A stretch of DNA of 64,000 nt from Aphanothece sp. CMT-3BRIN-NPC111 (GTDB lineage Bacteria; Cyanobacteriota; Cyanobacteriia; Cyanobacteriales; JAHHGU01): positions 1 through 64,000 of the forward strand of contig JAHHGU010000020.1 in NCBI GenBank assembly GCA_019359765.1. Reading direction: 5' to 3'. The notes under the pieces were generated by a model, which saw nothing but the letters and a program-made list of their open reading frames with translations, was not told where the DNA came from and ran no database searches. The stretch's first letter is position 1; every line of letters begins with the position of its first letter. Made by a program: the position numbers and the translations under genes. Shown here piece by piece: positions 45,781 to 56,773 of this stretch.

Positions 45781-46428
45781 GTGAGTATTTATCTCGACTC
45801 GGCGATCGTTGCTGAAGCCCAAGTGGCTAGAGAGTTGGGCTGGGTTAAGGGCATCACGACCAATCCCACTCTTTTATCCAAAAGCGATTTATCAGTGCAG
45901 ACCACACTTGAAAAGCTGGCAGAGTTGACAACAGGCCCTGTCTTTTACCAGTTGGTAGCATCTGACCTAGACGAGATGTTAGCAGAAGGGCGGGCAGCTT
46001 TTGAGATCCTTGGTTCTCAAACCGTGTTGAAGATTCCAGCATCGCTAGTTGGCTTTCAGGTCGTTGCTTGCCTGTCGCCGGAAATCCCCTGTGCGGTAAC
46101 GGCGATATATAGTGCGGCTCAAGCCGCTGTGTCAAGAGAGGCGGGTGCTAAATATGCGATCGCCTACGTCAATCGAGCCACTAGGCTGTTGGGCGACGGA
46201 GTGGCATTGGTACGGAACATGGCTAGCGTCCTGGCAGGCAGCACCACAGAGATTTTGGCTGCGAGTATTAAATCTCCTGAAGAAGCGGTGGCATCTCTAC
46301 AAGCCGGTGCCCATCATCTCACGCTGCCTTTGGAGATGTTGCAGGCTATGACCACTCATGAACTCTCGCTGCAAACTATGAATGAATTTGCCAAAACTGG
46401 AAAGGGCATTCTCAAGCCAATTTCCTGA
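45781..46428 (+). CDS. fsa: Small transaldolase / fructose-6-phosphate aldolase
   Basis: This 215-residue protein of the small transaldolase (FSA/MipB) family has the Schiff-base lysine K84 in TVLKIPASLVG, the N-terminal LDSAIVAEAQVARELG and the motif ITTNPTLLSKS. It cleaves or forms fructose 6-phosphate or sedoheptulose phosphates in the cytoplasm. The GTG start is fixed by AGGAGG five bases upstream (45770-45775). It is preceded by a 241-bp leader without an obvious gene. Sequence alone does not tell transaldolase from aldolase activity. Confidence 0.92.
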   Translation: MSIYLDSAIVAEAQVARELGWVKGITTNPTLLSKSDLSVQTTLEKLAELTTGPVFYQLVASDLDEMLAEGRAAFEILGSQTVLKIPASLVGFQVVACLSPEIPCAVTAIYSAAQAAVSREAGAKYAIAYVNRATRLLGDGVALVRNMASVLAGSTTEILAASIKSPEEAVASLQAGAHHLTLPLEMLQAMTTHELSLQTMNEFAKTGKGILKPIS

Positions 46429-46434
46429 TGCCTA

Positions 46435-46480
46435 TTAGCTTTTAGCAATTAGCTTTTAGCAATTAGCAATTAGCTTTTAG
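46435..46480. repeat. TTAGCAA/TTAGCTT heptamer STRR
   Basis: Short tandem heptamers TTAGCTT and TTAGCAA repeat six to seven times just past the fsa stop. The rest of 46429-46703 holds nothing further. Confidence 0.7.
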
Positions 46481-46703
46481 GCACTTATAAGCTAATGCAC
46501 ATTAAACTTTCCAACTCGATGTATGCGGGGCAAGTGCTTTAGCCTACAAATTGTGCAAGTTAAATGTGGAACAGCTTAGCAGCATCTCCCTTGTGCATAA
46601 AGGCTCTTGTCACTCTTCCCAATCCTAAACTCTTATTCAGCCTGGTGTGCGTCGAAGGCCAGAGGTGCAAGATAGAAGTAGACAAATTGATCGAGTCCCA
46701 ATC

Positions 46704-47039
46704 ATGAAAATCTACTACATAACGCTTAATACTTCAGACGAAGCTCGTCAGGTAAGTAGAGCATTACTTGAACAACAGCTAGCTGTCTGCACTAATTGGT
46801 TTCCCATCACTTGTGCTTACCGATGGGAAGGAAAAATTGTGGAAGAAGCAGAAACAGTGCTGATTGTCAAAACCCAGGCTGAGTATCGAGAGGAAATCGA
46901 ACAGTTAATTCGCCAACACATCACCTATACCAATTGCATTGCAGAAATTGCTCCTGAGTCAATTAACGACAGCTTTCTCAACTGGCTCAACGCAGAAGTT
47001 TCCAAAAAACCACTAAGCAAAGCTACAGTGGGAAGTTGA
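46704..47039 (+). CDS. cutA: Divalent-cation tolerance protein CutA
   Basis: I chose the ATG at 46704 (MKIYYITLNTSDEAR), giving 111 residues and the normal CutA length. An upstream frame from 46647 adds non-conserved residues. The segments ALLEQQLAVCTNWFPITCAYRWEGKI and EETVLIVKTQAEY-like EAETVLIVKTQAEY are family signatures. CutA forms stable ferredoxin-fold trimers that bind copper and is soluble. Its cellular role is unsettled. The last codons and stop lie inside a perfect 10-bp hairpin (47024-47049) shared with the convergent ribBA end. Confidence 0.96.
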   Translation: MKIYYITLNTSDEARQVSRALLEQQLAVCTNWFPITCAYRWEGKIVEEAETVLIVKTQAEYREEIEQLIRQHITYTNCIAEIAPESINDSFLNWLNAEVSKKPLSKATVGS

Positions 47040-47049
47040 TCCCACTGTA
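47024..47049. terminator. Hairpin over the cutA stop codon, between convergent genes
   Basis: TACAGTGGGA and TCCCACTGTA pair perfectly with a 6-base loop that contains the cutA stop. No T run follows on the plus strand, but T-rich sequence follows on the minus strand. It may end both genes or slow ribosome release. Confidence 0.45.
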
Positions 47050-47081
47050 TCTGGGCGATAAAAATGAAACCTCTGCACTTT

Positions 47082-48779
47082 CTACTCTTCAGAGGCAAAG
47101 CTGTAGATTTGTTGAGTTTCTAAGCGATCGCACACAGAGGAAGGCCGCTGAGTCAAAGGGAAAGTCTGCCTGTCTAACTGCACCTGTAGGCCAGTTAAGG
47201 GGTCACAGCCAGTTGAAACCAGGAATTCCAGGCGCTCAATCTGGGGCCAAGTAGCTAAATCATCTAGAATTTGGGCGATCGCTTGTACATAAGGATGAGT
47301 AGAATGCTGATACCAATCGGGTGTAGCCAGATCAGCTTGATCTAAGCCCAAATGGACAGTTAGGGAAGGCTTACCGAAGAGTGCGATCGCCACAGGACGC
47401 GCTTCCTCCTGTAACAGCAAGTGATAAGTTGTTGCCAAATGCCGTATTTTTTCCAATCGCTCATAGCGCTCTATTACAGGTTGGGGTTCATCCTGCCAGT
47501 GAATCGCTACAGTGACTAAATAAGTCTGCAACAGCATATGACCCAGCTTTTGAGCTTTCGTAGCCAGGTACATAGAATTGTAATCAGTCGCTTCAATCAA
47601 CAGCGGCACTCGATCCACAACTTCCAAACCATAACCCTTCAACCCAGCAATTTTGCGAGGATTGTTCGTAATCAGGCGAATTTTCTTCACACCTAGATCG
47701 TTAAGAATTTGCGCCCCCACTCCATAGTTCCGCAAGTCAGCAGGGAACCCCAGCCGCTCATTTGCCTCGACAGTATCCAGTCCCATATCTTGCAACGAAT
47801 AAGCCTTCAACTTATTGATCAGGCCAATCCCCCGGCCTTCTTGTCGCAGATAGACTACCACCCCCTGATCGGCGTTCTCAATCATTTTCAGTGCCGCTTG
47901 CAATTGCATCCGGCAATCACAGCGTAAAGAACCGAGTGAATCACCAGTAAGGCACTCTGAATGCATCCGCACCATCACAGGTTCGTCTGAGAACTCAGTT
48001 GGGTTCCCCTTAACGATGGCGACATGCTCAGACTGATCTAGGCTGTTGCGATAGGCGTAGATTTGAAATTGACCAAACTGGGTGGGCAAATCAGCAACCG
48101 TTTCGCGGCAGACAAACCGTTCATGATTGAGGCGGTAACTAATTAAGTCCGCAATGCTAATAATTTTTAGCTGGTGAATTTCCGCATACTTAATTAACTC
48201 TGGCAACCGCGCCATAGAACCATCGGAATTCTGAATTTCACAGATTACCCCAGCTGGGTATAGTCCAGATAATTTCGCCAAGTCAACAGCTGCTTCAGTA
48301 TGGCCTGCCCGTTTCAGGACCCCCCCCTCTCTGGCTCGGATAGGAAAGATGTGGCCGGGGCGTCTGAGATCGCTGGGCTTGGTGTCCGGGTGGATGGTTA
48401 CTTGAATCGTGCGTGCCCTATCCTCAGCGGAGATCCCGGTAGTGATACCCAGGTTAGGGGCAGCATCAATACTAACCGTAAAGGCGGTTTGGTTACTATC
48501 AGTGTTGTTGCTAACCATCAAGGGCAGGTCTAGTTCATCAAGGCGATCACCCGTGAGAGCCAGACAAATCAAACCCCGTGCATATACAGCCATGAAATTA
48601 ATCAGGTCGGGCGTGGCGAACTGAGCCGCACATATTAAGTCGCCTTCATTTTCCCGATTCTCGTCATCGACCACTACTACCATCCGACCAGCCTTGAAGT
48701 CTGCCAGGGCAGCGTCAATAGAGTCAAATTTAAAATTTTGCGTTGGGGCGTTCTTAGGCTTTACCACAGATCGGTTCAA
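47082..48779 (-). CDS. ribBA: Bifunctional DHBP synthase / GTP cyclohydrolase II
   Basis: This 565-residue fusion catalyses the two entry reactions of riboflavin synthesis. The N-terminal half (to about 215) is 3,4-dihydroxy-2-butanone-4-phosphate synthase with [14 protein letters not shown], and the next 200 residues are GTP cyclohydrolase II with the zinc cysteines in [14 protein letters not shown] and QEGRGIGL. About 140 C-terminal residues beyond the second domain are a cyanobacterial extension. The start is TTG at 48779 and is uncertain; a GTG lies four codons inside. I looked upstream for an FMN riboswitch and saw none. Confidence 0.97.
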   Translation of the reverse strand: MNRSVVKPKNAPTQNFKFDSIDAALADFKAGRMVVVVDDENRENEGDLICAAQFATPDLINFMAVYARGLICLALTGDRLDELDLPLMVSNNTDSNQTAFTVSIDAAPNLGITTGISAEDRARTIQVTIHPDTKPSDLRRPGHIFPIRAREGGVLKRAGHTEAAVDLAKLSGLYPAGVICEIQNSDGSMARLPELIKYAEIHQLKIISIADLISYRLNHERFVCRETVADLPTQFGQFQIYAYRNSLDQSEHVAIVKGNPTEFSDEPVMVRMHSECLTGDSLGSLRCDCRMQLQAALKMIENADQGVVVYLRQEGRGIGLINKLKAYSLQDMGLDTVEANERLGFPADLRNYGVGAQILNDLGVKKIRLITNNPRKIAGLKGYGLEVVDRVPLLIEATDYNSMYLATKAQKLGHMLLQTYLVTVAIHWQDEPQPVIERYERLEKIRHLATTYHLLLQEEARPVAIALFGKPSLTVHLGLDQADLATPDWYQHSTHPYVQAIAQILDDLATWPQIERLEFLVSTGCDPLTGLQVQLDRQTFPLTQRPSSVCDRLETQQIYSFASEE

Positions 48780-48955
48780 AATTGCTAAACTTTAAGTTTT
48801 TTAAAGCTGTTTCCCTTCGATTTTAGCTTGTTGTGACGGATACAGAGGTATTTGGAGCGGCTGTGAGAAAATTTACCACCAAATTTTGATTTTGATATTA
48901 CAATGCAGCAAAAGTTCCACCGTTTGATAATGTTACGTTTTAGGAATAAAAGCTC

Positions 48956-50014
48956 ATGGGTGATTTAGGACGCCTGCCAGTGGGGATTGTAGGTGCCTCA
49001 GGGTACGGTGGCGTGCAACTTGTGCGACTCTTGATGGATCACCCAGGAGTCGAAGTAGTTTATTTGGGCGGCGAGAGCAGTGCAGGGAAGTCTTTTTCAG
49101 ATCTTTACCCTCATCTAGGTCATAGGGTTAATTTAGCGATCGAGCCGATTGAACTGGAAAAAATTGCCGAGCGCTGTCAGGCTGTGTTTCTCTCTCTACC
49201 CAATGGTCTTGCCTGCCAGATGGCACCAACCCTATTGTCAAAGGGATGCAAAGTACTGGATCTCTCAGCTGACTATCGGTTTAGCAACTTAGAAACCTAC
49301 ACGGCTTGGTATGCCACAGAGCGCAGCGATGAGGCAGTAGCGGCAACAGCTGTTTATGGCTTACCAGAACTATACCGCGATCGCATTGCCGAAGCCCAGC
49401 TCGTAGGTTGCCCCGGTTGCTATCCCACTGCCAGTCTGCTGGCGATCTCACCGCTATTAAAGCAAGGGTTAATCGTACCAGAAACTGCGATTATCGACGC
49501 CAAGTCAGGCACATCCGGTGGCGGACGGCAGGCGAAAACTAATTTGTTGCTAGCTGAGGCAGACAACTCACTAGGTGCCTACGGCGTTGCTCGTCACCGA
49601 CACACTCCAGAAATTGAACAAATCTGTAGTGACTTAGCCGGTCACGATATCACTGTACAGTTTACCCCCCACCTAATTCCGATGGTGCGTGGGCTTTTAT
49701 CAACTGTTTATGCCACAATGCGCGATCCAGGGCTAGTGCGAGAGGACTTAATTACGATTTACACAGCCTTCTATCGCTCTTCTCCTTTCGTAAAAATCTT
49801 GAGCAGTGGCATATATCCCCAAACTAAGTGGGCTTGCGGTACCAATATTTGCTATATCGGCATCGAAGTGGACCCCCGCACTGACCGAGTAATTGTCATC
49901 TCAGCTATTGATAACTTAGTTAAGGGTCAGGCAGGTCAAGCCGTCCAATGTCTCAATTTAATGATGGGCTGGGAAGAAACCCTGGGATTGCCCCAGCTAG
50001 CTTTCTACCCATAG
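48956..50014 (+). CDS. argC: N-acetyl-gamma-glutamyl-phosphate reductase
   Basis: This 352-residue enzyme makes the third step of arginine synthesis, reducing N-acetylglutamyl phosphate with NADPH in the cytoplasm. It shows the coenzyme loop [19 protein letters not shown], the catalytic Cys in [14 protein letters not shown], the loop [11 protein letters not shown] and the C-terminal [15 protein letters not shown]. All are intact. It is divergent from ribBA and probably monocistronic; a hairpin repeat follows its stop. Confidence 0.97.
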   Translation: MGDLGRLPVGIVGASGYGGVQLVRLLMDHPGVEVVYLGGESSAGKSFSDLYPHLGHRVNLAIEPIELEKIAERCQAVFLSLPNGLACQMAPTLLSKGCKVLDLSADYRFSNLETYTAWYATERSDEAVAATAVYGLPELYRDRIAEAQLVGCPGCYPTASLLAISPLLKQGLIVPETAIIDAKSGTSGGGRQAKTNLLLAEADNSLGAYGVARHRHTPEIEQICSDLAGHDITVQFTPHLIPMVRGLLSTVYATMRDPGLVREDLITIYTAFYRSSPFVKILSSGIYPQTKWACGTNICYIGIEVDPRTDRVIVISAIDNLVKGQAGQAVQCLNLMMGWEETLGLPQLAFYP

Positions 50015-50032
50015 AATCATAGCCGCTTTTTC

Positions 50033-50103
50033 AACGCAAAGGACGCAAAGGGAATCGCTCCAGTAACGCAGAGGAGGACTTATCCCTCTGCGAACCTTTG
50101 CGT
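50033..50103. repeat. AACGCAAAGG hairpin repeat between argC and eno
   Basis: Two left copies (AACGCAAAGG, ACGCAAAGG) pair with CCTTTGCGT. Inside is CGCAGAGG/CCTCTGCG, another 8-bp stem. It lies between two convergent stops and may serve as a bidirectional terminator. The same family occurs at 42132-42171 and, in one orientation, at 60688-60730. Confidence 0.7.
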
Positions 50104-50133
50104 AAACCTCTGCGCCCTCTGGGTTAAAAAATA

Positions 50134-51432
<1,299 letters not shown>

Positions 51433-51542
51433 CTAACCCTTGATAGCTGATGGCTGATAAAGAAGCTTTTCAGTCCGATTGCTAGAATACGTCCTGAATA
51501 CACCTTAAGCGTCATATTAAAAAGGAATTTGGGATTAAAACG

Positions 51543-52004
51543 ATGCGAATGCTACACACGATGCTGCGAGTCGGCCACTTGGAAGAGTCTCTTAATTTCT
51601 ATTGCAACGTCCTGGGCATGAAGCTACTGCGCCGAAAAGACTATCCAGACGGGAAATTTACTCTTGCTTTTGTGGGCTACGGCGATGAGTCTGATCACAC
51701 GGTTCTGGAACTGACTTATAACTGGGATGTAGAGCAATATAACCTGGGAGATGCCTACGGTCACATTGCTATTGGTGTTGATGATGCTTACGCCACTTGC
51801 GAGGAAATTAAGGCGCGTGGTGGCAAGGTGACGCGGGAAGCGGGGCCAATGAAACACGGTTCCACGGTGATTGCCTTTGTTGAAGACCCCAGTGGATACA
51901 AGATTGAGTTAATTCAGTTGGGTACTCAAGGCTCAGCTACTGCCCAAAAAGAATCAGCTCTTGAACCCGCAACCGACTCATCTAGACGGCTAATTACAGA
52001 TTAA
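51543..52004 (+). CDS. gloA: Lactoylglutathione lyase (glyoxalase I)
   Basis: This 153-residue vicinal-oxygen-chelate enzyme converts the methylglyoxal-glutathione adduct to S-lactoylglutathione. Metal ligands are visible at H5 in [12 protein letters not shown], at the Glu in VLELTYNW, at the His in [10 protein letters not shown], and at the Glu in YKIELIQ. The core ends at about residue 130, and a 20-residue acidic and Ser-rich tail follows. It starts after a short gap from divergent eno and is transcribed on the plus strand. Confidence 0.96.
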   Translation: MRMLHTMLRVGHLEESLNFYCNVLGMKLLRRKDYPDGKFTLAFVGYGDESDHTVLELTYNWDVEQYNLGDAYGHIAIGVDDAYATCEEIKARGGKVTREAGPMKHGSTVIAFVEDPSGYKIELIQLGTQGSATAQKESALEPATDSSRRLITD

Positions 52005-52239
52005 GAGGGAACTAGGCTGGGGTACAGAAGTCTGTGCCCCGATGTGGCTGTAAGCGCGATCGCCTCGCGAGCACTAACACCCCACCTCTATTCTCACCAC
52101 TGCTATCCTAAGAGGAAGTGAGCTATAGGGGCGGGATTGTCAGGCATAAGCGGCATCAAAAAGTGCAGTGCAATATTACCCGTTGATAAGCTAAGCTGCT
52201 AGGCCATTGTGATGATGACTGACATTAGGAGGTGGCTCT

Positions 52240-53172
52240 ATGTCCTATCAAGATGATTACCCTGAGTTTTGTCAATTTAGTGGTGAGGAGAAAATATGGC
52301 GCTACATGGACTTAGCCAAGTTTATATCAATTTTGCAGTCTAGAGAACTTTACTTTAATAGGGGTGATTGTTTTGAGGACAAGGCTGAAGGTTCATACTC
52401 AAAATTAACTCTTGAAAACCTTGATACAAATATAAATGCCTCTTTTGCTCTCGGCGGTATACAACTATTAGATAAGGAAGTTAGAGAGATAGTTAGTCTT
52501 ATTAACCAGGTCAACCGATTAAGTGTATTTGTACATTGTTGGCATATGAATATGCATGAATCCTATGCCATGTGGGATTTATACGGCAAGGATGATAAAG
52601 GAATTGCTATTCAATCAACTATTGATAGACTATATAATAGCCTTGATAACAATATTAATGATAAAGCAGTAAATATTATTAAAGGCAAGGTACATTATCT
52701 TGATTTTAGTCAAGAAGAGTTTAAGGTTTTACCTATTGAGATCAGTGGGCTACTATCAAAAGTTAATTGCTCGATTTCGATAAATGCAATTTTTGCATTT
52801 TTACATAAGAGAGTTAGTTTTGAACATGAAAAGGAAATGCGTTTGATTATCGATCAGTCATGTGATTTTGATTTACTACTGCCTAAAGAAACACTGATTC
52901 AGATTCCTGGTCAGCCCGATGATAGTAATCTACAAGAAGCATTGATGCAGTGGAGGCAGAATCTCAAGGAAAACTTAAAAAGACTGAAAGAAAGCTCTAC
53001 AGGCATTAAGGTTAAGATCAAGCCTAATTGTTTAGACCATCTAATTGAAAGCGTCTATATCTCGCCTAAGGCTCCCAAGTGGTACGAGTCCTTGGTAAAA
53101 GGAATTACTACGAAATACGATTTGCAGTGCGAAGTTAGAAAATCTGATTTAAACTATGACCCATTGCTGTAA
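52240..53172 (+). CDS. DUF2971 domain protein
   Basis: This 310-residue soluble protein has IWRYMDLAKFISILQSRELYFNRGDCFEDKAEG and, after a gap, CWHMNMHESYAMWDLYGKDDKGIAIQST, the two blocks that define DUF2971. FEHEKEMRLIID follows near residue 205. An AGGAGGTGG site precedes the ATG. The gene is clearly AT-rich against its surroundings and starts an accessory patch. DUF2971 genes are often found in islands and near defence genes; no biochemical role is established. Confidence 0.86.
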   Translation: MSYQDDYPEFCQFSGEEKIWRYMDLAKFISILQSRELYFNRGDCFEDKAEGSYSKLTLENLDTNINASFALGGIQLLDKEVREIVSLINQVNRLSVFVHCWHMNMHESYAMWDLYGKDDKGIAIQSTIDRLYNSLDNNINDKAVNIIKGKVHYLDFSQEEFKVLPIEISGLLSKVNCSISINAIFAFLHKRVSFEHEKEMRLIIDQSCDFDLLLPKETLIQIPGQPDDSNLQEALMQWRQNLKENLKRLKESSTGIKVKIKPNCLDHLIESVYISPKAPKWYESLVKGITTKYDLQCEVRKSDLNYDPLL

Positions 53173-53274
53173 AATATACTCACTTAAAAACTAATCTGAC
53201 TCTTCTGTGGTCATGTGATCATGATTGAGCTATTTTAGTATTAGAATCAGTTTAGAGAATTAACCACAACAGTT

Positions 53275-53511
53275 ATGGCAACTGCTACAGCAAAAATTGA
53301 TCCACCTGTTGTACCAGAGAAGCTGCCTTTTCTGGAGTCTATTTGTTGGCAAACTGAGGATGTATATCGGTTCACGACTGAACAAATGCTAAGTCGTTAT
53401 GAACGGGGGTGGAAATACCGCGACATGTTCAGGAATCTTGAAGGGGAAGAACTGGATTTCTTGAAGCAACTGGCTATACGTCACAATTCTTGGCTGCAAG
53501 CTTGTTTATGA
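53275..53511 (+). CDS. Small partner protein upstream of an AbiEii-like gene
   Basis: This 78-residue protein (MATATAKIDPPVVPEKLPF...) has no domain I recognise. Its last base pair run overlaps the next ATG by four bases (ATGA, 53508-53511), so it is translationally coupled to the nucleotidyltransferase. In toxin-antitoxin and AbiE-type systems a small antitoxin or regulator precedes the toxin gene in just this way, but its sequence is not that of the known AbiEi winged helix. An antitoxin role is inference. Confidence 0.65.
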   Translation: MATATAKIDPPVVPEKLPFLESICWQTEDVYRFTTEQMLSRYERGWKYRDMFRNLEGEELDFLKQLAIRHNSWLQACL

Positions 53512-54248
53512 CGTTTAAGTTAGCTCATCATAACAACATCCTCACAATTCTCAACAGTTTGAATTCTGATGTACTGAGGGAGGGTTCTGCTTACTTTGGT
53601 GGTGGAACCCTCCTTGCTCTTGATTTCAAAGAGTATCGCTGTAGTAAGGACGTTGATTTCATCTGTCCAATTGCCTCATCAGGTTATAAATACCTTCGTA
53701 CTGTTGTATTTGAAGGTGGCTATAAAGCATTGTTCTATGACTTAAACAGAATCCAAATTGGACGTGGCACCACCGACCAGTATGGGATTCGGATGTTAGT
53801 TATTGTGGATGGTTTACCTATCAAGACTGAGATTATTGCCGAAGCTCGCTTTGAACTAGACTCACCTAGATATCCAGAGTGGTCGCCTGTTGGATGTTTA
53901 AGCCTTAATGATTGTTTTACAGCAAAGCTACTTGCCAATTCCGATCGCTACATGGACGACAGTGTTGAAGCCAGAGATCTGATTGATTTAGCAGTTCTTA
54001 GGCTCCAATCTTCAATTCCTCAGAAAGCAATTGAGAAGGCTGAGACAGCGTATGAAGTCATGCGACCTCTGAAGGTAGCGATCAAACGTTTTCAAGAAAG
54101 ACCGGATTATAGACAGAAATGCTTTTTTGGTCTCCAAATAGATGCAGCTCAGATTCCTAAAATTATTGATGGTATTGATTTCCTAGGTAGCGATTTAAGT
54201 TTAGCTCCTACAGAAAGGGCTTTTAATGAGCAGCATGATATTTTCTGA
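53508..54248 (+). CDS. AbiEii/AbiGii-type nucleotidyltransferase (DUF1814)
   Basis: I chose the ATG at 53508 (MTFKLAHHNN), which overlaps the upstream stop, giving 246 residues. The nucleotidyltransferase fold is shown by GSAYFGGGTLLALDF with KDVDFICPI, the Gly-rich loop plus Asp pair, and LNDCFTAKLLANSDRYMDDS and EARDLIDLAVLR further on. AbiEii-type toxins transfer nucleotides to tRNA or other targets and are held by an antitoxin. The metal aspartates DVD are present. Together with the 78-residue gene it may be a toxin-antitoxin module; this is inference. Confidence 0.82.
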   Translation: MTFKLAHHNNILTILNSLNSDVLREGSAYFGGGTLLALDFKEYRCSKDVDFICPIASSGYKYLRTVVFEGGYKALFYDLNRIQIGRGTTDQYGIRMLVIVDGLPIKTEIIAEARFELDSPRYPEWSPVGCLSLNDCFTAKLLANSDRYMDDSVEARDLIDLAVLRLQSSIPQKAIEKAETAYEVMRPLKVAIKRFQERPDYRQKCFFGLQIDAAQIPKIIDGIDFLGSDLSLAPTERAFNEQHDIF

Positions 54249-54285
54249 GTAAAACGTATTAGGAGAAGAGCGATCGCCCACCTAC

Positions 54286-54834
54286 TTACCCCTCATTCTC
54301 AGGTTGGCTGAGTAGCTGAATCGCGCGATCGCACCAGGCAACCCAATCAGTCTCGAAGCCAATACCCCGCAGCAGAGTCAAATAGCGGAATTTCGCCTCT
54401 ATAGGCAGTTTTTCAGGATTTTGAAAGTATTGTTGCTCTAAATCTTGGTAAATTGACAGCTTTTCCAGGTGAGCTTGACGATGACGCTCTAACTCTTTAA
54501 CTAAAGTGTGGCGTGGAACTAAATACCCAGCAAAGATTTTCACTAATATCGCTTCTTTGCTGGGGGTTGGTTCAGTTGGTTGTGCCATCCACTCCAGCAG
54601 CTGCTTGCGTCCCAAATCTGTGACGCAGTAGAGCTTCTTATCAGGGCGACCTTCTTGAACAATTGCCTCACAACTAAGCCAGCCTTGGTCTTCCAGTTTT
54701 GCTAGTTCTCGATAAATCTGCTGGTGGCTAGCCTTCCAGAAAAAGCCCACAGACCCATCGAATTGCTTAGCTAAGTCATATCCGCTACATGGAAAGTCAA
54801 TCAGGAAAGCTAAAATCGCGTGCGCTATAGCCAT
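54286..54834 (-). CDS. PadR family transcriptional regulator
   Basis: This 182-residue protein has a winged-helix N-terminal domain (AHAILAFLIDFPCSGYDLAKQFD and HQQIYRELAKLEDQGWLSCE, ending with the wing KKLYCVTDLGRKQL) and a helical C-terminal dimer domain of the Vir_act_alpha type (about 90-178). PadR proteins usually repress a nearby gene until a ligand binds. It is divergent from a DUF3291-like gene. A perfect palindrome sits in the shared promoter region. Confidence 0.92.
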   Translation of the reverse strand: MAIAHAILAFLIDFPCSGYDLAKQFDGSVGFFWKASHQQIYRELAKLEDQGWLSCEAIVQEGRPDKKLYCVTDLGRKQLLEWMAQPTEPTPSKEAILVKIFAGYLVPRHTLVKELERHRQAHLEKLSIYQDLEQQYFQNPEKLPIEAKFRYLTLLRGIGFETDWVAWCDRAIQLLSQPENEG

Positions 54835-54852
54835 GACAACAACTTCTTGGCG

Positions 54853-54870
54853 TATGCAATTAATTGCATA
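54853..54870. promoter_or_regulatory. Palindromic PadR operator candidate
   Basis: TATGCAATTAATTGCATA is a perfect 18-bp palindrome just 19 bp outside the PadR start. A second half-site, GTTGCATA, lies at 54893-54900. Dimeric PadR proteins often bind such sites and repress themselves and the divergent gene. Confidence 0.6.
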
Positions 54871-54945
54871 TACTAGAGAATATATTCAAATAGTTGCATA
54901 AAAAGCCGTTGGTGTATTAAACCTGAAATTAAGGAGAAGTAGCTA

Positions 54946-55419
54946 ATGGTGTTTGTTTCAGCTACGCGCCTGCGTATACGCTCACCTCTTTCTCTACCAG
55001 CATTCTCTTGGAGCCTGCTGTTTACTACAAGGCAGACTATAAATACGCCTGGATTTTTGGGTGGCAAGCTCTGGAGTGATGCTAATAGAGCTTTCTGGAC
55101 GCTAACTCTTTGGGAGGAACAGGCGGCAATGAAGATATACCGCAACTCAGGTGCACACCGAGCAGTCATGCCGCGAATTCAAGACTGGTGTGATGAAGCT
55201 TCCGTCGTTCACTGGCAACAAGAAGATAGCAACCTCCCTGATTGGCTAGAGGTTCACCGCCGCATGGTGGCAGATGGTTTTTTTACCAAACTGTCTAAGC
55301 CTTCACCAGCTCACCTGGAGCGAAATATTTCGCAGCCAGTATCATCAGATCAAGGATTGCTGCTACGCCCCAAGAGAAAAAACCCGAACCAGAGTCAAGG
55401 AACAGCGAAAAATAATTAA
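54946..55419 (+). CDS. DUF3291 / antibiotic-biosynthesis-monooxygenase-like protein
   Basis: This 157-residue protein (MVFVSATRLRIRSPLSLPAF...) has FLGGKLWSDANRAFWTLTLWEEQAAMKIYRNSGAH, the core block of cyanobacterial DUF3291-like proteins. They have a dimeric ABM-type ferredoxin fold, sometimes linked to monooxygenases. The C-terminal 40 residues are basic and unlike the core. AGGAG lies nine bases upstream. Its position divergent to PadR suggests it is the regulated target. Substrate unknown. Confidence 0.72.
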   Translation: MVFVSATRLRIRSPLSLPAFSWSLLFTTRQTINTPGFLGGKLWSDANRAFWTLTLWEEQAAMKIYRNSGAHRAVMPRIQDWCDEASVVHWQQEDSNLPDWLEVHRRMVADGFFTKLSKPSPAHLERNISQPVSSDQGLLLRPKRKNPNQSQGTAKNN

Positions 55420-55613
55420 CGCGATTCAAGCAAATCAAGTTAAGGTTTAGGCGATCGCCTAAACCACCGCATACAGCGGTTTTTAAATCAATCAACCACA
55501 GTCTCCTAGAAAGACGCGGTGACGCGGGGAAAGAACAAATCTGCTATATTCACTGTCAATCTGCGTAAGTCCTGATTGTGCCATTTTGTATTGAAATTAT
55601 CGGAGTGTAAACA

Positions 55614-56354
55614 GTGGTAGCTAAAGTACCAGATACAGACAGATTGAGCCAGATGAGTACGGCAGAGCTTAAAAATGAACTTTTATCACTTACCAAAGGC
55701 AGAGATACAGAATCTCTAAACCAAAAAGTATTGTTTTATAAAAGCGATCTATCGCCTTTTTTTGAAGAATTAAGTCGCCGCAATCCCTTTCCCACGGCTG
55801 AAGAGCAAGTGCCTATTATACTTGGCGTGTGGGCACCAATTTGGTCTACTATACCTTTTCAAGACATTTTGCCAGGGCGGATACGGGAACAGTCTTACCA
55901 AATTTTTCACGACAATGGCTACTATGCCAATATTGCGCGCTACGCGCCAGGACATCAGCGCTCTTTTCTACAAAAGCTTTCAGGCCTCCTGCTAGCTTAT
56001 GACTTTATGCTGATTCAAAAATTTGGGGTACACAATGGTCAATGGGATATTCAAAATGTTGGTATAGAACAGGCTTTTAGAAGTAGAGAGATACCTTTGG
56101 ATAGTAATAAAGCTGAAAAGTGGTTCACAGAAATAGTAGAATCCCGGTTACAAGGCTCCTCGTCTGAAATAGCCTCAAGACAAACAGACCAACTTAAAAA
56201 GTTAGATAAAAATACTGTCAAAAAAGTTGAAAAAGTATTTAGGGCAGTTCCTCAGCTAGAGCATCTATATATGGATGATGAATTTCGCCTTGTTAAGACT
56301 CAAAGAGAAGTAAAGCAGCGACCTTCTTATACAATTGCTGTTCGGATACGATGA
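55614..56354 (+). CDS. PAP/fibrillin-like protein
   Basis: This 246-residue protein starts from a GTG with GGAG nearby. It has EEQVPIILGVWAPIWSTIPFQDILPGRIREQSYQIF, YYANIARYAPG and a C-terminal YMDDEFRLVKTQREVKQRPSYTIAV. These segments resemble plastid-lipid-associated (fibrillin) proteins, which bind lipids at thylakoid membranes. No signal peptide or span is seen, so peripheral membrane binding is likely. The match is by fold and motif only, so I am moderately sure. Confidence 0.6.
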   Translation: MVAKVPDTDRLSQMSTAELKNELLSLTKGRDTESLNQKVLFYKSDLSPFFEELSRRNPFPTAEEQVPIILGVWAPIWSTIPFQDILPGRIREQSYQIFHDNGYYANIARYAPGHQRSFLQKLSGLLLAYDFMLIQKFGVHNGQWDIQNVGIEQAFRSREIPLDSNKAEKWFTEIVESRLQGSSSEIASRQTDQLKKLDKNTVKKVEKVFRAVPQLEHLYMDDEFRLVKTQREVKQRPSYTIAVRIR

Positions 56355-56773
56355 TATAGCAATCCTTCAGTTAGCTTTTAGCAAACATACAGTTATAGCC
56401 ATACTTCTGGGTGCATGGGAACCTATGTCGATTGTCAAACACCCTTATGGCAACTGCTATACATAGAGCATTTAGATTTTGTTGCCAAAACTAGTGGTAG
56501 TTTGGTAAAAATATTCTGATGTCTGCTGCCTTCTGTTTCAAAGCTAGATTGAGGTGCTAAAACTATAAAACAATAACGTCGTCAGCACTTTGATAGCGGT
56601 AGTATCAGCTGCGTCATTGCGTAAATAGAAGCTGGAATGTTGTAGCTGTATTATGAACCTACTAATACTACTCAGGATTGGAGTAGAAATTAAGGTCAAG
56701 TTGGCACACTTTTTGTCTTTCCGCTTCTAGGTCCTTATACACAGCTACAGGCAGTATCCCGAAGATCAACCGA
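56355..56773. other. Intergenic spacer before the LCP gene
   Basis: This 419-bp stretch holds no gene I can support and no clear structure. It presumably carries the LCP promoter. Confidence 0.4.

Noticed and set aside
48780..48955. FMN riboswitch before ribBA
   Set aside because: I looked for the conserved RFN blocks and did not see them.
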